Program-made: the position numbers and the translations under genes
NCBI GenBank assembly: GCA_002401365.1
Contig: NVSW01000091.1
Span: 1 to 7,943 of the forward strand
DNA: 7,943 nucleotides
Reading direction: 5' to 3'
Source of the DNA: Piscirickettsiaceae bacterium
Lineage (GTDB): Bacteria; Pseudomonadota; Gammaproteobacteria; Methylococcales; Cycloclasticaceae
Shown here: piece after piece, positions 1 to 6,061 of the stretch
Position numbering within the stretch: the first letter of the stretch is position 1
Layout: the number at the start of each line of letters is the position of its first letter
The notes under the pieces: generated by a model
Told to the model about the DNA's origin: nothing
Databases searched by the model: none
Seen by the model: only the letters and a program-made list of their open reading frames with translations

Positions 1-650
1 ACCAATACTTGATTAAGCCCCACGGCTCGAAGATTGATATTCGGCAAACGATTCGCCGCAATTTATCCCAAGGTGGGCAGCCGCTTAAATTGTTTTACCG
101 TAACCGCCGTAAGAAACCGATTCATTTGGTTATTTTGCACGATGTGTCGCATTCCATGACGTGGAATAACCCGCTACTGTTTCGCTTTGCACGTGGTTTG
201 ATTCGGGCATTTAAAACGAGTGAAGCATTCGCTTTTCATACCCAGTTATTTAACGTCACCAAATTTTACCGCGAGCCGTCTATTGAGAAAATGCGCCGTC
301 AACTAGAGGAGCGCAACCATTTATGGATGGGCGGCACGTGTATTGCCGAATCAATTCAAAAATTTAACAATAAACACGCATCAACAACGCTGAATTCTAA
401 AACAGTGTTGATTATTATCAGTGATGGTTTTGATACCAATAAACCCGAACAACTTGCTGACGAGCTAAAGCGAATTAAGCAAACCGCGAAAAAAATTATT
501 TGGCTAAACCCTATGCTTGGCCGTGAGGGCTACAACCCAGACAAAGGCTCTATGCAGAAAGCCATGCCGTACATCGACAAGTTAGCCCCCGCACACAGTT
601 TAGATTCGCTAAAAAAGGCGGTGCGATATATAGCCGATGAATGCCGCTAA
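1..650 (+). CDS. CoxE-like VWA-domain protein, 5' end cut off by the window edge
   Basis: This is the C-terminal part of a von Willebrand factor A protein of the CoxE-like family, whose members usually work with a MoxR/CoxD-type AAA+ ATPase in metalloenzyme maturation or as chaperones. The reading frame is open to the left edge. The first start-like codon is a TTG at 9, but the conserved family region (IDIRQTIRRNLSQGG) begins right after it, so the real start lies outside. Numbering from that TTG, the MIDAS metal site is visible: DVSHS (D45, S47, S49), the Thr of GGT (T110) and ISDG (D139). Near the end, IIWLNPMLGREGY and the PYID...PAHSLDSL stretch are typical of CoxE-like proteins. It ends in TAA immediately against the convergent dodecin gene. 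The partner ATPase would be expected upstream but cannot be seen. The exact client is unknown, and no CO dehydrogenase gene is present here. Confidence 0.85.
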   Translation, partial: QYLIKPHGSKIDIRQTIRRNLSQGGQPLKLFYRNRRKKPIHLVILHDVSHSMTWNNPLLFRFARGLIRAFKTSEAFAFHTQLFNVTKFYREPSIEKMRRQLEERNHLWMGGTCIAESIQKFNNKHASTTLNSKTVLIIISDGFDTNKPEQLADELKRIKQTAKKIIWLNPMLGREGYNPDKGSMQKAMPYIDKLAPAHSLDSLKKAVRYIADECR

Positions 651-857
651 TTACTCTAGCCTAAAGCCGACTTTTATTGTTACTTGCCAATGTCTGATGG
701 CACCATCAACAATATGACCACGGGTTTCCAACACTTCAAACCAATCCATATTTTTTACTGACTTTGATGCTGTTTCGATAGCGTTGTTAATGGCATCATC
801 TGTCCCTACTTCTGAACTGCCGGTGATTTCGATGTGTTTATACGTATGATGACTCAT
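651..857 (-). CDS. Dodecin family flavin-binding protein
   Basis: This 68-residue protein matches the dodecin family in length and layout. Dodecins form hollow dodecamers that bind and store flavins (riboflavin, FMN or FAD) in the cytoplasm. The recognisable pattern is a first strand YKHIEITGSS, one helix with DDAINNAIETASKSV, then MDWFEVLETRGHI and the last strand HWQVTIKVGFRLE. The Trp of MDWFEV and the Gln of HWQV sit where known dodecins stack and contact the isoalloxazine ring. The ATG start is supported by an AAAGGAG ribosome binding site six bases upstream (864-870). The gene is alone on its strand, convergent with the VWA gene and divergent from the carbonic anhydrase gene. The family assignment is firm; which flavin is bound is not visible. 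Confidence 0.93.
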   Translation of the reverse strand: MSHHTYKHIEITGSSEVGTDDAINNAIETASKSVKNMDWFEVLETRGHIVDGAIRHWQVTIKVGFRLE

Positions 858-863
858 GAGTTT

Positions 864-870
864 CTCCTTT
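864..870 (-). promoter_or_regulatory. Ribosome binding site of the dodecin gene
   Basis: On the minus strand AAAGGAG lies six bases before the ATG. It is a near-perfect Shine-Dalgarno sequence that fixes the dodecin start and suggests efficient translation. Confidence 0.8.
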
Positions 871-887
871 TTATGCGTGATGGTTTT

Positions 888-916
888 AGCATACGCCTAA
901 TTTAGCTCCCCAACAA
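888..916 (-). promoter_or_regulatory. Candidate sigma70 promoter for dodecin
   Basis: On the minus strand TTGTTG (911-916) is followed after 17 bp by TATGCT (888-893), placed about 30 bases before the dodecin ATG. The -35 matches consensus at only three positions and the -10 at four, so this is a plausible but weak call. It relies mainly on correct spacing and position. Confidence 0.33.
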
Positions 917-989
917 TGCTGTTATTTCAGCCCGAATAAACATGGTTTACATTCAAATAGACAAAAAAACGTAGTTGCTTTAGCCCGTT

Positions 990-1003
990 ACGAAATCATT
1001 CGT
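990..1003. repeat. Short inverted repeat ACGAA-N4-TTCGT
   Basis: ACGAA (990-994) and TTCGT (999-1003) form a perfect inverted repeat around ATCA, about 60 bases upstream of the carbonic anhydrase start. It could be an operator half-site pair or a small hairpin, but arms of this length also occur by chance. No regulator can be assigned. Confidence 0.3.
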
Positions 1004-1064
1004 GAGTATCCACACGCTTTCAGGTAAACTTTCAATAAATCAACATTAAGATTTATTAGCTGGC

Positions 1065-1676
1065 ATGAAAACTCTTGAGCACTTATTTCAAAACAACAAA
1101 GATTGGGCAGAGTCTATCCTTAATGAAGACCCAGAATTTTTTAAGCGTTTATCAAAGTTACAAGCACCTGAATTATTGTGGATTGGATGTTCTGATAGTC
1201 GGGTTCCGGCTAATGAAATTATTAACTTGGCACCAGGCGAGGTGTTTGTTCATCGCAATATCGCCAATGTTGTTGTGCATACCGATCTGAACTGTTTATC
1301 GGTTATTCAATTTGCGGTAGAAGTGCTTAAAATAAAGCACATTATTGTGTGTGGGCACTATGGCTGCGGTGGCATTAAAGCCGCACTCGACGATCAAGAT
1401 CACGGTTTAATCGACAACTGGCTTGGTCATATAAAAGACGTTGGTCGATTAAACCAACAAGAGTTAAGCAACTTGGATGGAACCGACAAAGTTGATCGAC
1501 TGTGCGAGTTAAATGTTATTGAGCAAGTTAACAATGTTTGCAATACAACTATTGTAAAAAATGCCTGGAAAAATGATACCGAGTTATATGTACATGGCTG
1601 GATATACAATATTGAAAATGGCATTTTAAACGACCTAATCAACACACCAATATCAGGTGAATCGGCGCTTGTTTAA
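1065..1676 (+). CDS. can: Beta-class carbonic anhydrase
   Basis: This cytoplasmic zinc enzyme interconverts CO2 and bicarbonate, supplying bicarbonate for carboxylation reactions and helping pH balance. At 203 residues it has a usual length for the bacterial beta class. The zinc ligands and catalytic pair are all visible: C42, D44 and R46 in CSDSRVP, and H98 and C101 in CGHYGCGG. The family blocks PGEVFVHRNIAN (57-68) and VHGWIYNIENGIL (176-188) are intact. It most resembles the E. coli Can-type enzymes. The ATG at 1065 fits the conserved N-terminus (LEHLFQNNKDWAE), although the Shine-Dalgarno sequence before it is weak. It appears to be a single-gene unit, divergent from dodecin and convergent with the DUF2721 gene, 23 bp from that gene's stop. 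Confidence in the function is high; the symbol follows the family. Confidence 0.95.
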   Translation: MKTLEHLFQNNKDWAESILNEDPEFFKRLSKLQAPELLWIGCSDSRVPANEIINLAPGEVFVHRNIANVVVHTDLNCLSVIQFAVEVLKIKHIIVCGHYGCGGIKAALDDQDHGLIDNWLGHIKDVGRLNQQELSNLDGTDKVDRLCELNVIEQVNNVCNTTIVKNAWKNDTELYVHGWIYNIENGILNDLINTPISGESALV

Positions 1677-1699
1677 CGCTTAGCTAACGAAATTTATAG

Positions 1700-2083
1700 T
1701 TAATTTTCGAGGTCTTCAAGCTCTATATTAAGGGCATGACCTGATATTTTTAATTCATAAAGCGATACAGCTAATGACAACATCATGAGCACAAGGCTGA
1801 TAATAAATGTAATTTGGCCGAGTTGAGTGGACTCTAGAAATAAGAAGAACATCGCTGCCACACAAAAAGTAATACTTAGGACACCTAAAATTTGCATCCA
1901 AATAATTAGCCTTATACGTAATCGTAAACTTGTTATTTGGCGAGCTATAAGCCTTTTATTTGTCTCATTAATTTGCCTATGCAAGCCACGAATAACCCCG
2001 GCCAAACCCATAAAGCGATTAGTATATGCTAACAGCAACAATGAAATAGCTGGAAACAGTAATGCAGGAGTAGACAATTCCAC
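1700..2083 (-). CDS. DUF2721 family membrane protein
   Basis: This 127-residue inner-membrane protein is recognised as DUF2721 from its N-terminus: STPALLFPAISLLLLAYTNRF followed by a charged segment with LHRQI. The function of the family is unknown. Three hydrophobic segments are seen, at about 5-20, 59-84 and 90-110. A basic loop of about 35 residues, rich in Arg and Lys, follows the first one, and the tail is acidic (ELEDLEN). The start is GTG, chosen because AAAGG lies six bases upstream and because Met-Glu-Leu-Ser-Thr-Pro is where the family begins. It has its own candidate -10 box. It lies 114 bp downstream of the eight-gene operon on the same strand, so it could also receive read-through transcription. 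Confidence 0.85.
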   Translation of the reverse strand: MELSTPALLFPAISLLLLAYTNRFMGLAGVIRGLHRQINETNKRLIARQITSLRLRIRLIIWMQILGVLSITFCVAAMFFLFLESTQLGQITFIISLVLMMLSLAVSLYELKISGHALNIELEDLEN

Positions 2084-2089
2084 GGTGTA

Positions 2090-2094
2090 CCTTT
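2090..2094 (-). promoter_or_regulatory. Ribosome binding site supporting a GTG start
   Basis: AAAGG on the minus strand sits six bases before the GTG at 2081-2083. It decides the start of the DUF2721 gene, since no ATG occurs at the family's expected N-terminus. Confidence 0.65.
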
Positions 2095-2114
2095 AATTAA
2101 CCCTAATTTTATAA

Positions 2115-2120
2115 ATTATA
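2115..2120 (-). promoter_or_regulatory. Consensus -10 box upstream of the DUF2721 gene
   Basis: A perfect TATAAT is present on the minus strand, which would give a leader of about 25 bases before the GTG. No good -35 lies at 16-19 bp. A TTGCCA (2144-2149) is 23 bp away, too far for normal sigma70 spacing. The region is AT-rich, so a chance match is possible. Confidence 0.45.
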
Positions 2121-2166
2121 CTAACATTTGCATACTCTATGTTTGGCAATTAATACGTCATTATGT

Positions 2167-2180
2167 ACTGCGCTCGCAGT
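2167..2180 (-). terminator. Weak hairpin after the operon, possible transcription end
   Basis: ACTGCGCTCGCAGT is an almost complete palindrome (6-bp arms, or 5-bp arms with a 4-base loop) located 18 bp past the stop of the last operon gene. It is GC-rich within AT-rich surroundings. No T-run follows it on the minus strand, so it is not a standard intrinsic terminator. It may protect a 3' end or be unrelated. Confidence 0.25.
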
Positions 2181-2197
2181 GCCGTCGCTGAGCTAAG

Positions 2198-2881
2198 CTA
2201 AAACTCAAACTCCATCAATAACCGCCATGTATTACTGGCTGTGTCAGCGTCTAAACCCAGAATCGCGCCTACTTCCCAATGCAGTTTTTTTGCTGAAGCC
2301 AAGCGAAGGTCACCCATTAAAACGGGGCCTAGCCCGATACCATTTTCACCACTGTAAAATTCAACAGCGGGCTCAAGATAAGGTTTGTAACGGTAGCGTA
2401 GTTGCGTAGCTAACGCTGTTTCCAGTTCATCCTTTATTTCTGGCCCCCACTCATAAATAACCTTCACATTTGCTGTTCCAACCCATCGTCCCCACTCCTT
2501 TTCCATCAACAGGCCAGTAGACACTTCCCAGGTATCGTCGTGTTGTTCTTTTTCTATTTCAAATAGCAAACCCCAATCAACTGAATATTCGCCTTGTTCT
2601 GTTAACTGCCATATTGCTTCAATCTCATAGGCGTCAAACTTTAGGTGATTGTTGACATCTTTACCTATCAAGTAAGCCTCCACAAACAATCTATCTGACA
2701 GCGACATGCCAATGGCAAGACGGTAGTTCTGTACGTCATCCGCGGAGATCATTCGCCATTCAAATTCTTTTTCCAATGGCTGAACGTATGGGTGATACAC
2801 CTTATCAATAACGCTACCATCAGCCACTGCTGCGCAGGAGAATAAGGCTATCAAATAATATAGGTATTTTAATCTTTTCAT
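2198..2881 (-). CDS. Exported, barrel-like protein of unknown family (last gene of operon)
   Basis: I do not recognise this 227-residue protein by name. It starts with a signal peptide (MKRLKYLYYLIALFSCAAVADG, probable cut after AVA at about residue 20). The rest shows many short stretches of alternating polar and hydrophobic/aromatic residues, such as FEWRMI, RLAIGMSL, RLFVEAYLIG, VDWGLLFEIE, WEVSTGLLM, TANVKVIYEW, THEN-like turns rich in Asp, Asn and Gly, and a final strand WRLLMEFEF ending in Phe. A C-terminal aromatic residue and this strand pattern are typical of outer-membrane beta-barrels of roughly 10-12 strands. The start overlaps the FTR1 stop by 4 bp (ATGA), so translation is probably coupled. 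The pairing suggests a role in metal entry or envelope handling linked to the permease, which is inference. A soluble beta-rich periplasmic protein is the main alternative. Confidence 0.75.
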   Translation of the reverse strand: MKRLKYLYYLIALFSCAAVADGSVIDKVYHPYVQPLEKEFEWRMISADDVQNYRLAIGMSLSDRLFVEAYLIGKDVNNHLKFDAYEIEAIWQLTEQGEYSVDWGLLFEIEKEQHDDTWEVSTGLLMEKEWGRWVGTANVKVIYEWGPEIKDELETALATQLRYRYKPYLEPAVEFYSGENGIGLGPVLMGDLRLASAKKLHWEVGAILGLDADTASNTWRLLMEFEF

Positions 2882-3654
2882 ACTATAGAAATTTTCTGGT
2901 AACGCCTGACAACCTTAACCGCCAAAAAGCTGGTTAGCAGAATACTTAACACGTAAAAAATCACTTGTAGCATTGTAGGTGTCGCTTCATAGCCCATCAT
3001 TGCAAATAAAATTTGCCCAACTAATGATTGTTCACTAATAATGCCTGAGGTGTCCCAAATCGGTAACTGACTGGGTAGTAAATCTGCCTGTAACAGCATT
3101 TGAGTTGCCTGAGAGACCATACCACCGGCTATTAAAATCAACACCAGTAAAATAAAACGAATGGCAGATAAAGAAGACAAACTAACAATTAGATAGTAAA
3201 CAAAAACACCAATACTGACCCCAATGCCAGCACCAATTGAACTGCCTACTAGTACCGTGGGTAATAATTGAGGGATAGCTAAAAACCCTTGTATATAAAC
3301 CATGATTTCTGAACCTTCTCTAACAATTGCCACCACCACACAACCCGACATGGACAGCACGATAGCCTTTGACTGCTGTTGATAGTTTAGAGAATAAAGA
3401 AGAATAAGAATACACACGAATATAAGTGTATAGAGGACAACATTTATAATTTCTTGCCCTATGCCGCCATACATTTCAGACATTACAACTATATTGGCAG
3501 CATACAAAGCTGCACCGACTAAGCCTAATAAAGTAGCTTGAATACACCAGGCTCTAGACAAAAGATTTAGCTGACTAAGAGCTAACAGCACACCCATTAT
3601 CAATGACGCTTCTAGCACCTCACGTAAAATAATGATGACCGCATTAATCAACAT
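2878..3654 (-). CDS. FTR1 family iron permease
   Basis: This inner-membrane permease belongs to the FTR1/EfeU (OFeT) family, which moves iron across the cytoplasmic membrane, usually coupled to an oxidising or periplasmic partner. Two R-E-x-x-E iron motifs are present, as the family requires: REVLE (11-15) and REGSE (112-116), each in a hydrophobic helix. About seven membrane segments can be drawn across 258 residues, close to the size of short EfeU-type permeases and without the long periplasmic domain of larger FTR1 proteins. It starts 9 bp after the cupredoxin gene and ends in a 4-bp overlap with the barrel-like gene. No EfeO or EfeB (peroxidase) gene is in the window, so the nearest candidate partner is the upstream cupredoxin-fold protein. 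Iron is the expected substrate; other metals cannot be excluded. Confidence 0.92.
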   Translation of the reverse strand: MLINAVIIILREVLEASLIMGVLLALSQLNLLSRAWCIQATLLGLVGAALYAANIVVMSEMYGGIGQEIINVVLYTLIFVCILILLYSLNYQQQSKAIVLSMSGCVVVAIVREGSEIMVYIQGFLAIPQLLPTVLVGSSIGAGIGVSIGVFVYYLIVSLSSLSAIRFILLVLILIAGGMVSQATQMLLQADLLPSQLPIWDTSGIISEQSLVGQILFAMMGYEATPTMLQVIFYVLSILLTSFLAVKVVRRYQKISIV

Positions 3655-3663
3655 ATTCTTGGC

Positions 3664-3990
3664 CTACTTAACATGAATTTTACCTTGCGCTGTTTTTGGA
3701 AAGAACTCACCAAAAAAAGGGTAAACACCCGCATTTAAAGGGCCAATAAAAATTACGCCTTTACTGTTCCCAGGAATTACTTTTTCACGATTTAATTCAT
3801 AGCTCTCAAACTCTTCGGCTGAAAGGTCGCTGTTTTTTATCAGTAACTTTACCTTCGTATCAGCCGGAATTGTAAATTCAGAGGGGAAAAACAAATGGTT
3901 TCGAATTTCAATTTCAAAAACGGGCGTAGCTAGTGTTGAAGCGCTTATTAGCATTAGCGCTAGAAGGTTAACTCGTTTACCCATCGTCAT
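3664..3990 (-). CDS. Periplasmic cupredoxin-fold protein lacking usual copper ligands
   Basis: This 108-residue exported protein belongs to the small cupredoxin-like family commonly found beside FTR1 permeases. The signal peptide spans about 1-21 (LLALMLISASTLA). The family blocks are FFPSEFTIPADTKVKLLIKN (34-53), EFESYELNREKVIPGN (60-75) and the C-terminal GPLNAGVYPFFGEFFPKTAQG (83-103). A classical type 1 copper site needs Cys, two His and often Met. The mature part has no Cys and no Met, and only two His (H32, H106). From memory, relatives often read FFGEFH, whereas this one has Phe at residue 97. The start overlaps the kinase gene by 14 bp. ATG at 3988-3990 and ATG at 3982-3984 (Met3) both suit the AAAGGGG at 3994-4000. 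Its likely role is to hand iron to FTR1 or scaffold it, rather than carry electrons. Confidence 0.85.
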   Translation of the reverse strand: MTMGKRVNLLALMLISASTLATPVFEIEIRNHLFFPSEFTIPADTKVKLLIKNSDLSAEEFESYELNREKVIPGNSKGVIFIGPLNAGVYPFFGEFFPKTAQGKIHVK

Positions 3991-5401
3991 TCACCCCTTT
4001 AAACGTGACCCGTACACTTAAACCGCCTAATAAATCAGAGCGGGCCAATTTTATACTCGCGCCATGCATAACAACAATATGTTTGACGATAGCAAGCCCA
4101 AGCCCACAGCCGGCTTCTCCTGACGCGTGCTGGTCACCACCAACGCGATAAAAACGTTCAAACACGCGTTCATAATCTTCTGCGGGGATACCTTCACCTG
4201 AGTCTTCCACTGTCAAGCAAACGCTATTTGCTTGCTGTAGTATGGAAATATGAATACGGCCATTCTCAGGTGAGTATTTAGCCGCATTGATCAGTAAGTT
4301 CTGGATTAATGTTTCAAGCGCAAACAAGTCTCCTTTTATAGGAACTACTTGATCACCCGTTAAACTAATCTCCTGATTTTTTATGTCAAATTGACTGTAT
4401 TCGTTGGCAATAACTTGTTGCGCAACGGTATACAAGTTAATGTCTCGTTGCTGACTAGATGCTTGGTCGGGCGTGTTCCGATAAAGGGAAAGAATCTGTT
4501 CTACAACGTGCCCCATACGTTTTATACCATCCGCAAGTGGGCGTAATTCATTCTCACTCAGGTTCTTTTTTTGTTTCAAATTATACATTTGTACATTAAG
4601 TGCACTGATTGGTGTTCTCAACTCATGCGCTGCATCTGCAGAAAACTGTTTTTCACGACTAAATGCATCATTCAGGCGGCTTAACAAGTCGTTAGTGGTT
4701 GTTATAAGTTGCGTTAACTCAATCGGCGTTTCCTTTAAGACAACGGGCGTTAAATCATCTGCTTTTTTGTTGCTCAATTGCTGCGTTAATTGTTTTAATG
4801 GCCGCAAGCCAAAACCAATCGCCAACCAAATAATAATAGCCGCTATTGGAATAGCCAACACCGTGGGTCTTATCGCCGCACTAACGATGGTATCTGCCAA
4901 TCCAAATCGCAGATCAACTCGTTCACCCGTTACCACCCAACGGTGCAGCGTTTTATCTCTTAAAACAAAGGTTCGCCAACGAAACTGGTTGAAATTAACG
5001 TCTCTATATCCATGTTGCTCTACTTCCTGCATCCGAGCAGGCGTAAGCTTCCTTGACATGGAAGATAAAGCTTTTCCACTTAAGTCAGCTTTAAGTTGGT
5101 CCGTTTTATGCAAATCAAATAGTAGGCTAGTGGGCGCATTTTCTGAGCGCGCCAAGAGTGTTTTATTATCGGACCATATTTGAAAAAATACATTTGGCTT
5201 AGCGTGTAGTACGCGCTCTTTCCTTGGTACAGTATCGTAATTAGCGTGCACAATTATCTCCGCCAAACTCTTTAACCTCTCGTCAAACAACTCATCGACC
5301 TTATCAATACTTGCGCGATAACCTTGTAAAACCGACAAAAAAGAAACCAAGGTAATCGTCGCTAACAGCGCTAACAACAAATACGTTCTGATTGATTTCA
5401 T
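3977..5401 (-). CDS. Sensor histidine kinase, QseC/TctE/PmrB-like
   Basis: This inner-membrane sensor pairs with the response regulator just upstream. At 474 residues it has the standard layout: a membrane segment at about 6-27, a periplasmic domain at about 28-177, a second membrane segment at about 178-198, a short linker, a HisKA domain with H259 in FSADAAHELRTPISAL, and a HATPase domain with N368/N372 (QNLLINAAKYSP), G1 DSGEG (400-404), F box FERFYR and G2 GCGLGLAIVKH (431-441). The periplasmic part looks like the 2CSK_N type of QseC/TctE kinases, with FQIWSDNKTLLARSENAP and WVVTGERVDLRF. It has no obvious E-x-x-E iron motif like that of PmrB. The start overlaps the regulator stop by 4 bp (ATGA), indicating coupled translation. 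The signal is unknown; metal or redox stress is inferred from its neighbours only. Confidence 0.93.
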   Translation of the reverse strand: MKSIRTYLLLALLATITLVSFLSVLQGYRASIDKVDELFDERLKSLAEIIVHANYDTVPRKERVLHAKPNVFFQIWSDNKTLLARSENAPTSLLFDLHKTDQLKADLSGKALSSMSRKLTPARMQEVEQHGYRDVNFNQFRWRTFVLRDKTLHRWVVTGERVDLRFGLADTIVSAAIRPTVLAIPIAAIIIWLAIGFGLRPLKQLTQQLSNKKADDLTPVVLKETPIELTQLITTTNDLLSRLNDAFSREKQFSADAAHELRTPISALNVQMYNLKQKKNLSENELRPLADGIKRMGHVVEQILSLYRNTPDQASSQQRDINLYTVAQQVIANEYSQFDIKNQEISLTGDQVVPIKGDLFALETLIQNLLINAAKYSPENGRIHISILQQANSVCLTVEDSGEGIPAEDYERVFERFYRVGGDQHASGEAGCGLGLAIVKHIVVMHGASIKLARSDLLGGLSVRVTFKGVNDDG

Positions 5402-6057
5402 ACCAACTTAACGATGTAACCAACCCCACGTAAGGTTTCAATAAATTTCGCTGGCAGTTTTTTCCTAAGATTATGGATATGTACTTCTATCGTATTGCTG
5501 GAAACTTCTTCACCCCAACTGTATAACTTAGACTCCAAACTTTCTTTGGTTAAAACGCGCCCTGCATTTTCCATTAACGCTTTCAACAACATAAATTCAC
5601 GGCGTGAGACAGATGCGACTTCGTCGCTAACTGTTACTTCATGGCTTACCGTGTCCAGGGTAACGTCACCAATCGTTAACCCTGCATGTTTCAATGAACT
5701 CGCGCGGCGTTCTATCACCCGTATTCTTGCCAACAGCTCATTCACATCAAACGGTTTAGCAAGGTAATCATCTGCGCCCAGGTCCAACCCCGTTACTTTA
5801 TCCTCTAGAGAGGAACGGGCTGTTAAAATTAAAATGGGTAAATCTGCACTCACCGCACGCATCGAACGCATAACATCTAGGCCATCAATATCAGGTAGGC
5901 CCAAATCAAGTATCACCATATCGGGCAATTCTGTTTTAACCGACACAATGGCTTGCTGCCCTTTTGACAAGCAATTAACGGCAAAGCCTTCCGCTATAAG
6001 TGTTTTTTGTAGCGCATCAATCAGTGCCGCATCATCTTCTACTAATAGTATCTGCAT
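5398..6057 (-). CDS. OmpR/QseB-family response regulator
   Basis: This cytoplasmic transcription regulator has a receiver domain (1-115) and a winged-helix DNA-binding domain (about 125-219). The receiver has the acidic pair D8-D9, phosphoacceptor D51 in ILDLGLPDIDG, T79 and K101 in KPF. The effector domain has VSRREFMLLKALMENAGRVLTKESLESKLYSW, followed by the recognition-helix region NTIEVHIHNLRKKL and the wing RGVGYIV. All are standard for the QseB/PmrA/OmpR group. The ATG at 6055-6057 gives the canonical MQILLVEDDA start, but no clear Shine-Dalgarno sequence precedes it. It lies 4 bp after the TPR gene's stop, so translation probably depends on coupling. It is phosphorylated by the kinase encoded next. 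Its targets are not visible here, but autoregulation of this operon is common for such systems. Confidence 0.95.
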   Translation of the reverse strand: MQILLVEDDAALIDALQKTLIAEGFAVNCLSKGQQAIVSVKTELPDMVILDLGLPDIDGLDVMRSMRAVSADLPILILTARSSLEDKVTGLDLGADDYLAKPFDVNELLARIRVIERRASSLKHAGLTIGDVTLDTVSHEVTVSDEVASVSRREFMLLKALMENAGRVLTKESLESKLYSWGEEVSSNTIEVHIHNLRKKLPAKFIETLRGVGYIVKLV

Positions 6058-6061
6058 ACGT

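Larger units (their letters stand above)
858..1064. other. Divergent intergenic region between dodecin and carbonic anhydrase
   Basis: This 207-bp non-coding spacer must carry promoters in both directions. A weak leftward promoter is listed separately. For the rightward carbonic anhydrase gene I see no convincing -35/-10 pair and only a poor Shine-Dalgarno sequence before its ATG. A perfect 5-bp inverted repeat with a 4-base centre lies at 990-1003. No small ORF or RNA gene was recognised. Confidence 0.6.

Noticed and set aside
9..11. TTG as the start of the VWA protein
   Set aside because: The frame continues to the window edge and the conserved family region begins right after this codon, so the true start is upstream of the window.
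1827..2096. An 89-codon + strand frame opposite the DUF2721 gene
   Set aside because: It is antisense to a well-recognised membrane protein and has no recognisable domain or ribosome binding site.
2818..2881. Lipoprotein signal (lipobox) in the barrel-like protein
   Set aside because: LFSC has Phe at the -2 position, which is unusual for a lipobox. AVA followed by DG gives a better ordinary signal peptidase I site.
4695..5183. A 162-codon open frame on the + strand opposite the sensor kinase
   Set aside because: It lies fully antisense to a kinase with intact conserved motifs, and its translation shows no family pattern. It is a shadow frame.
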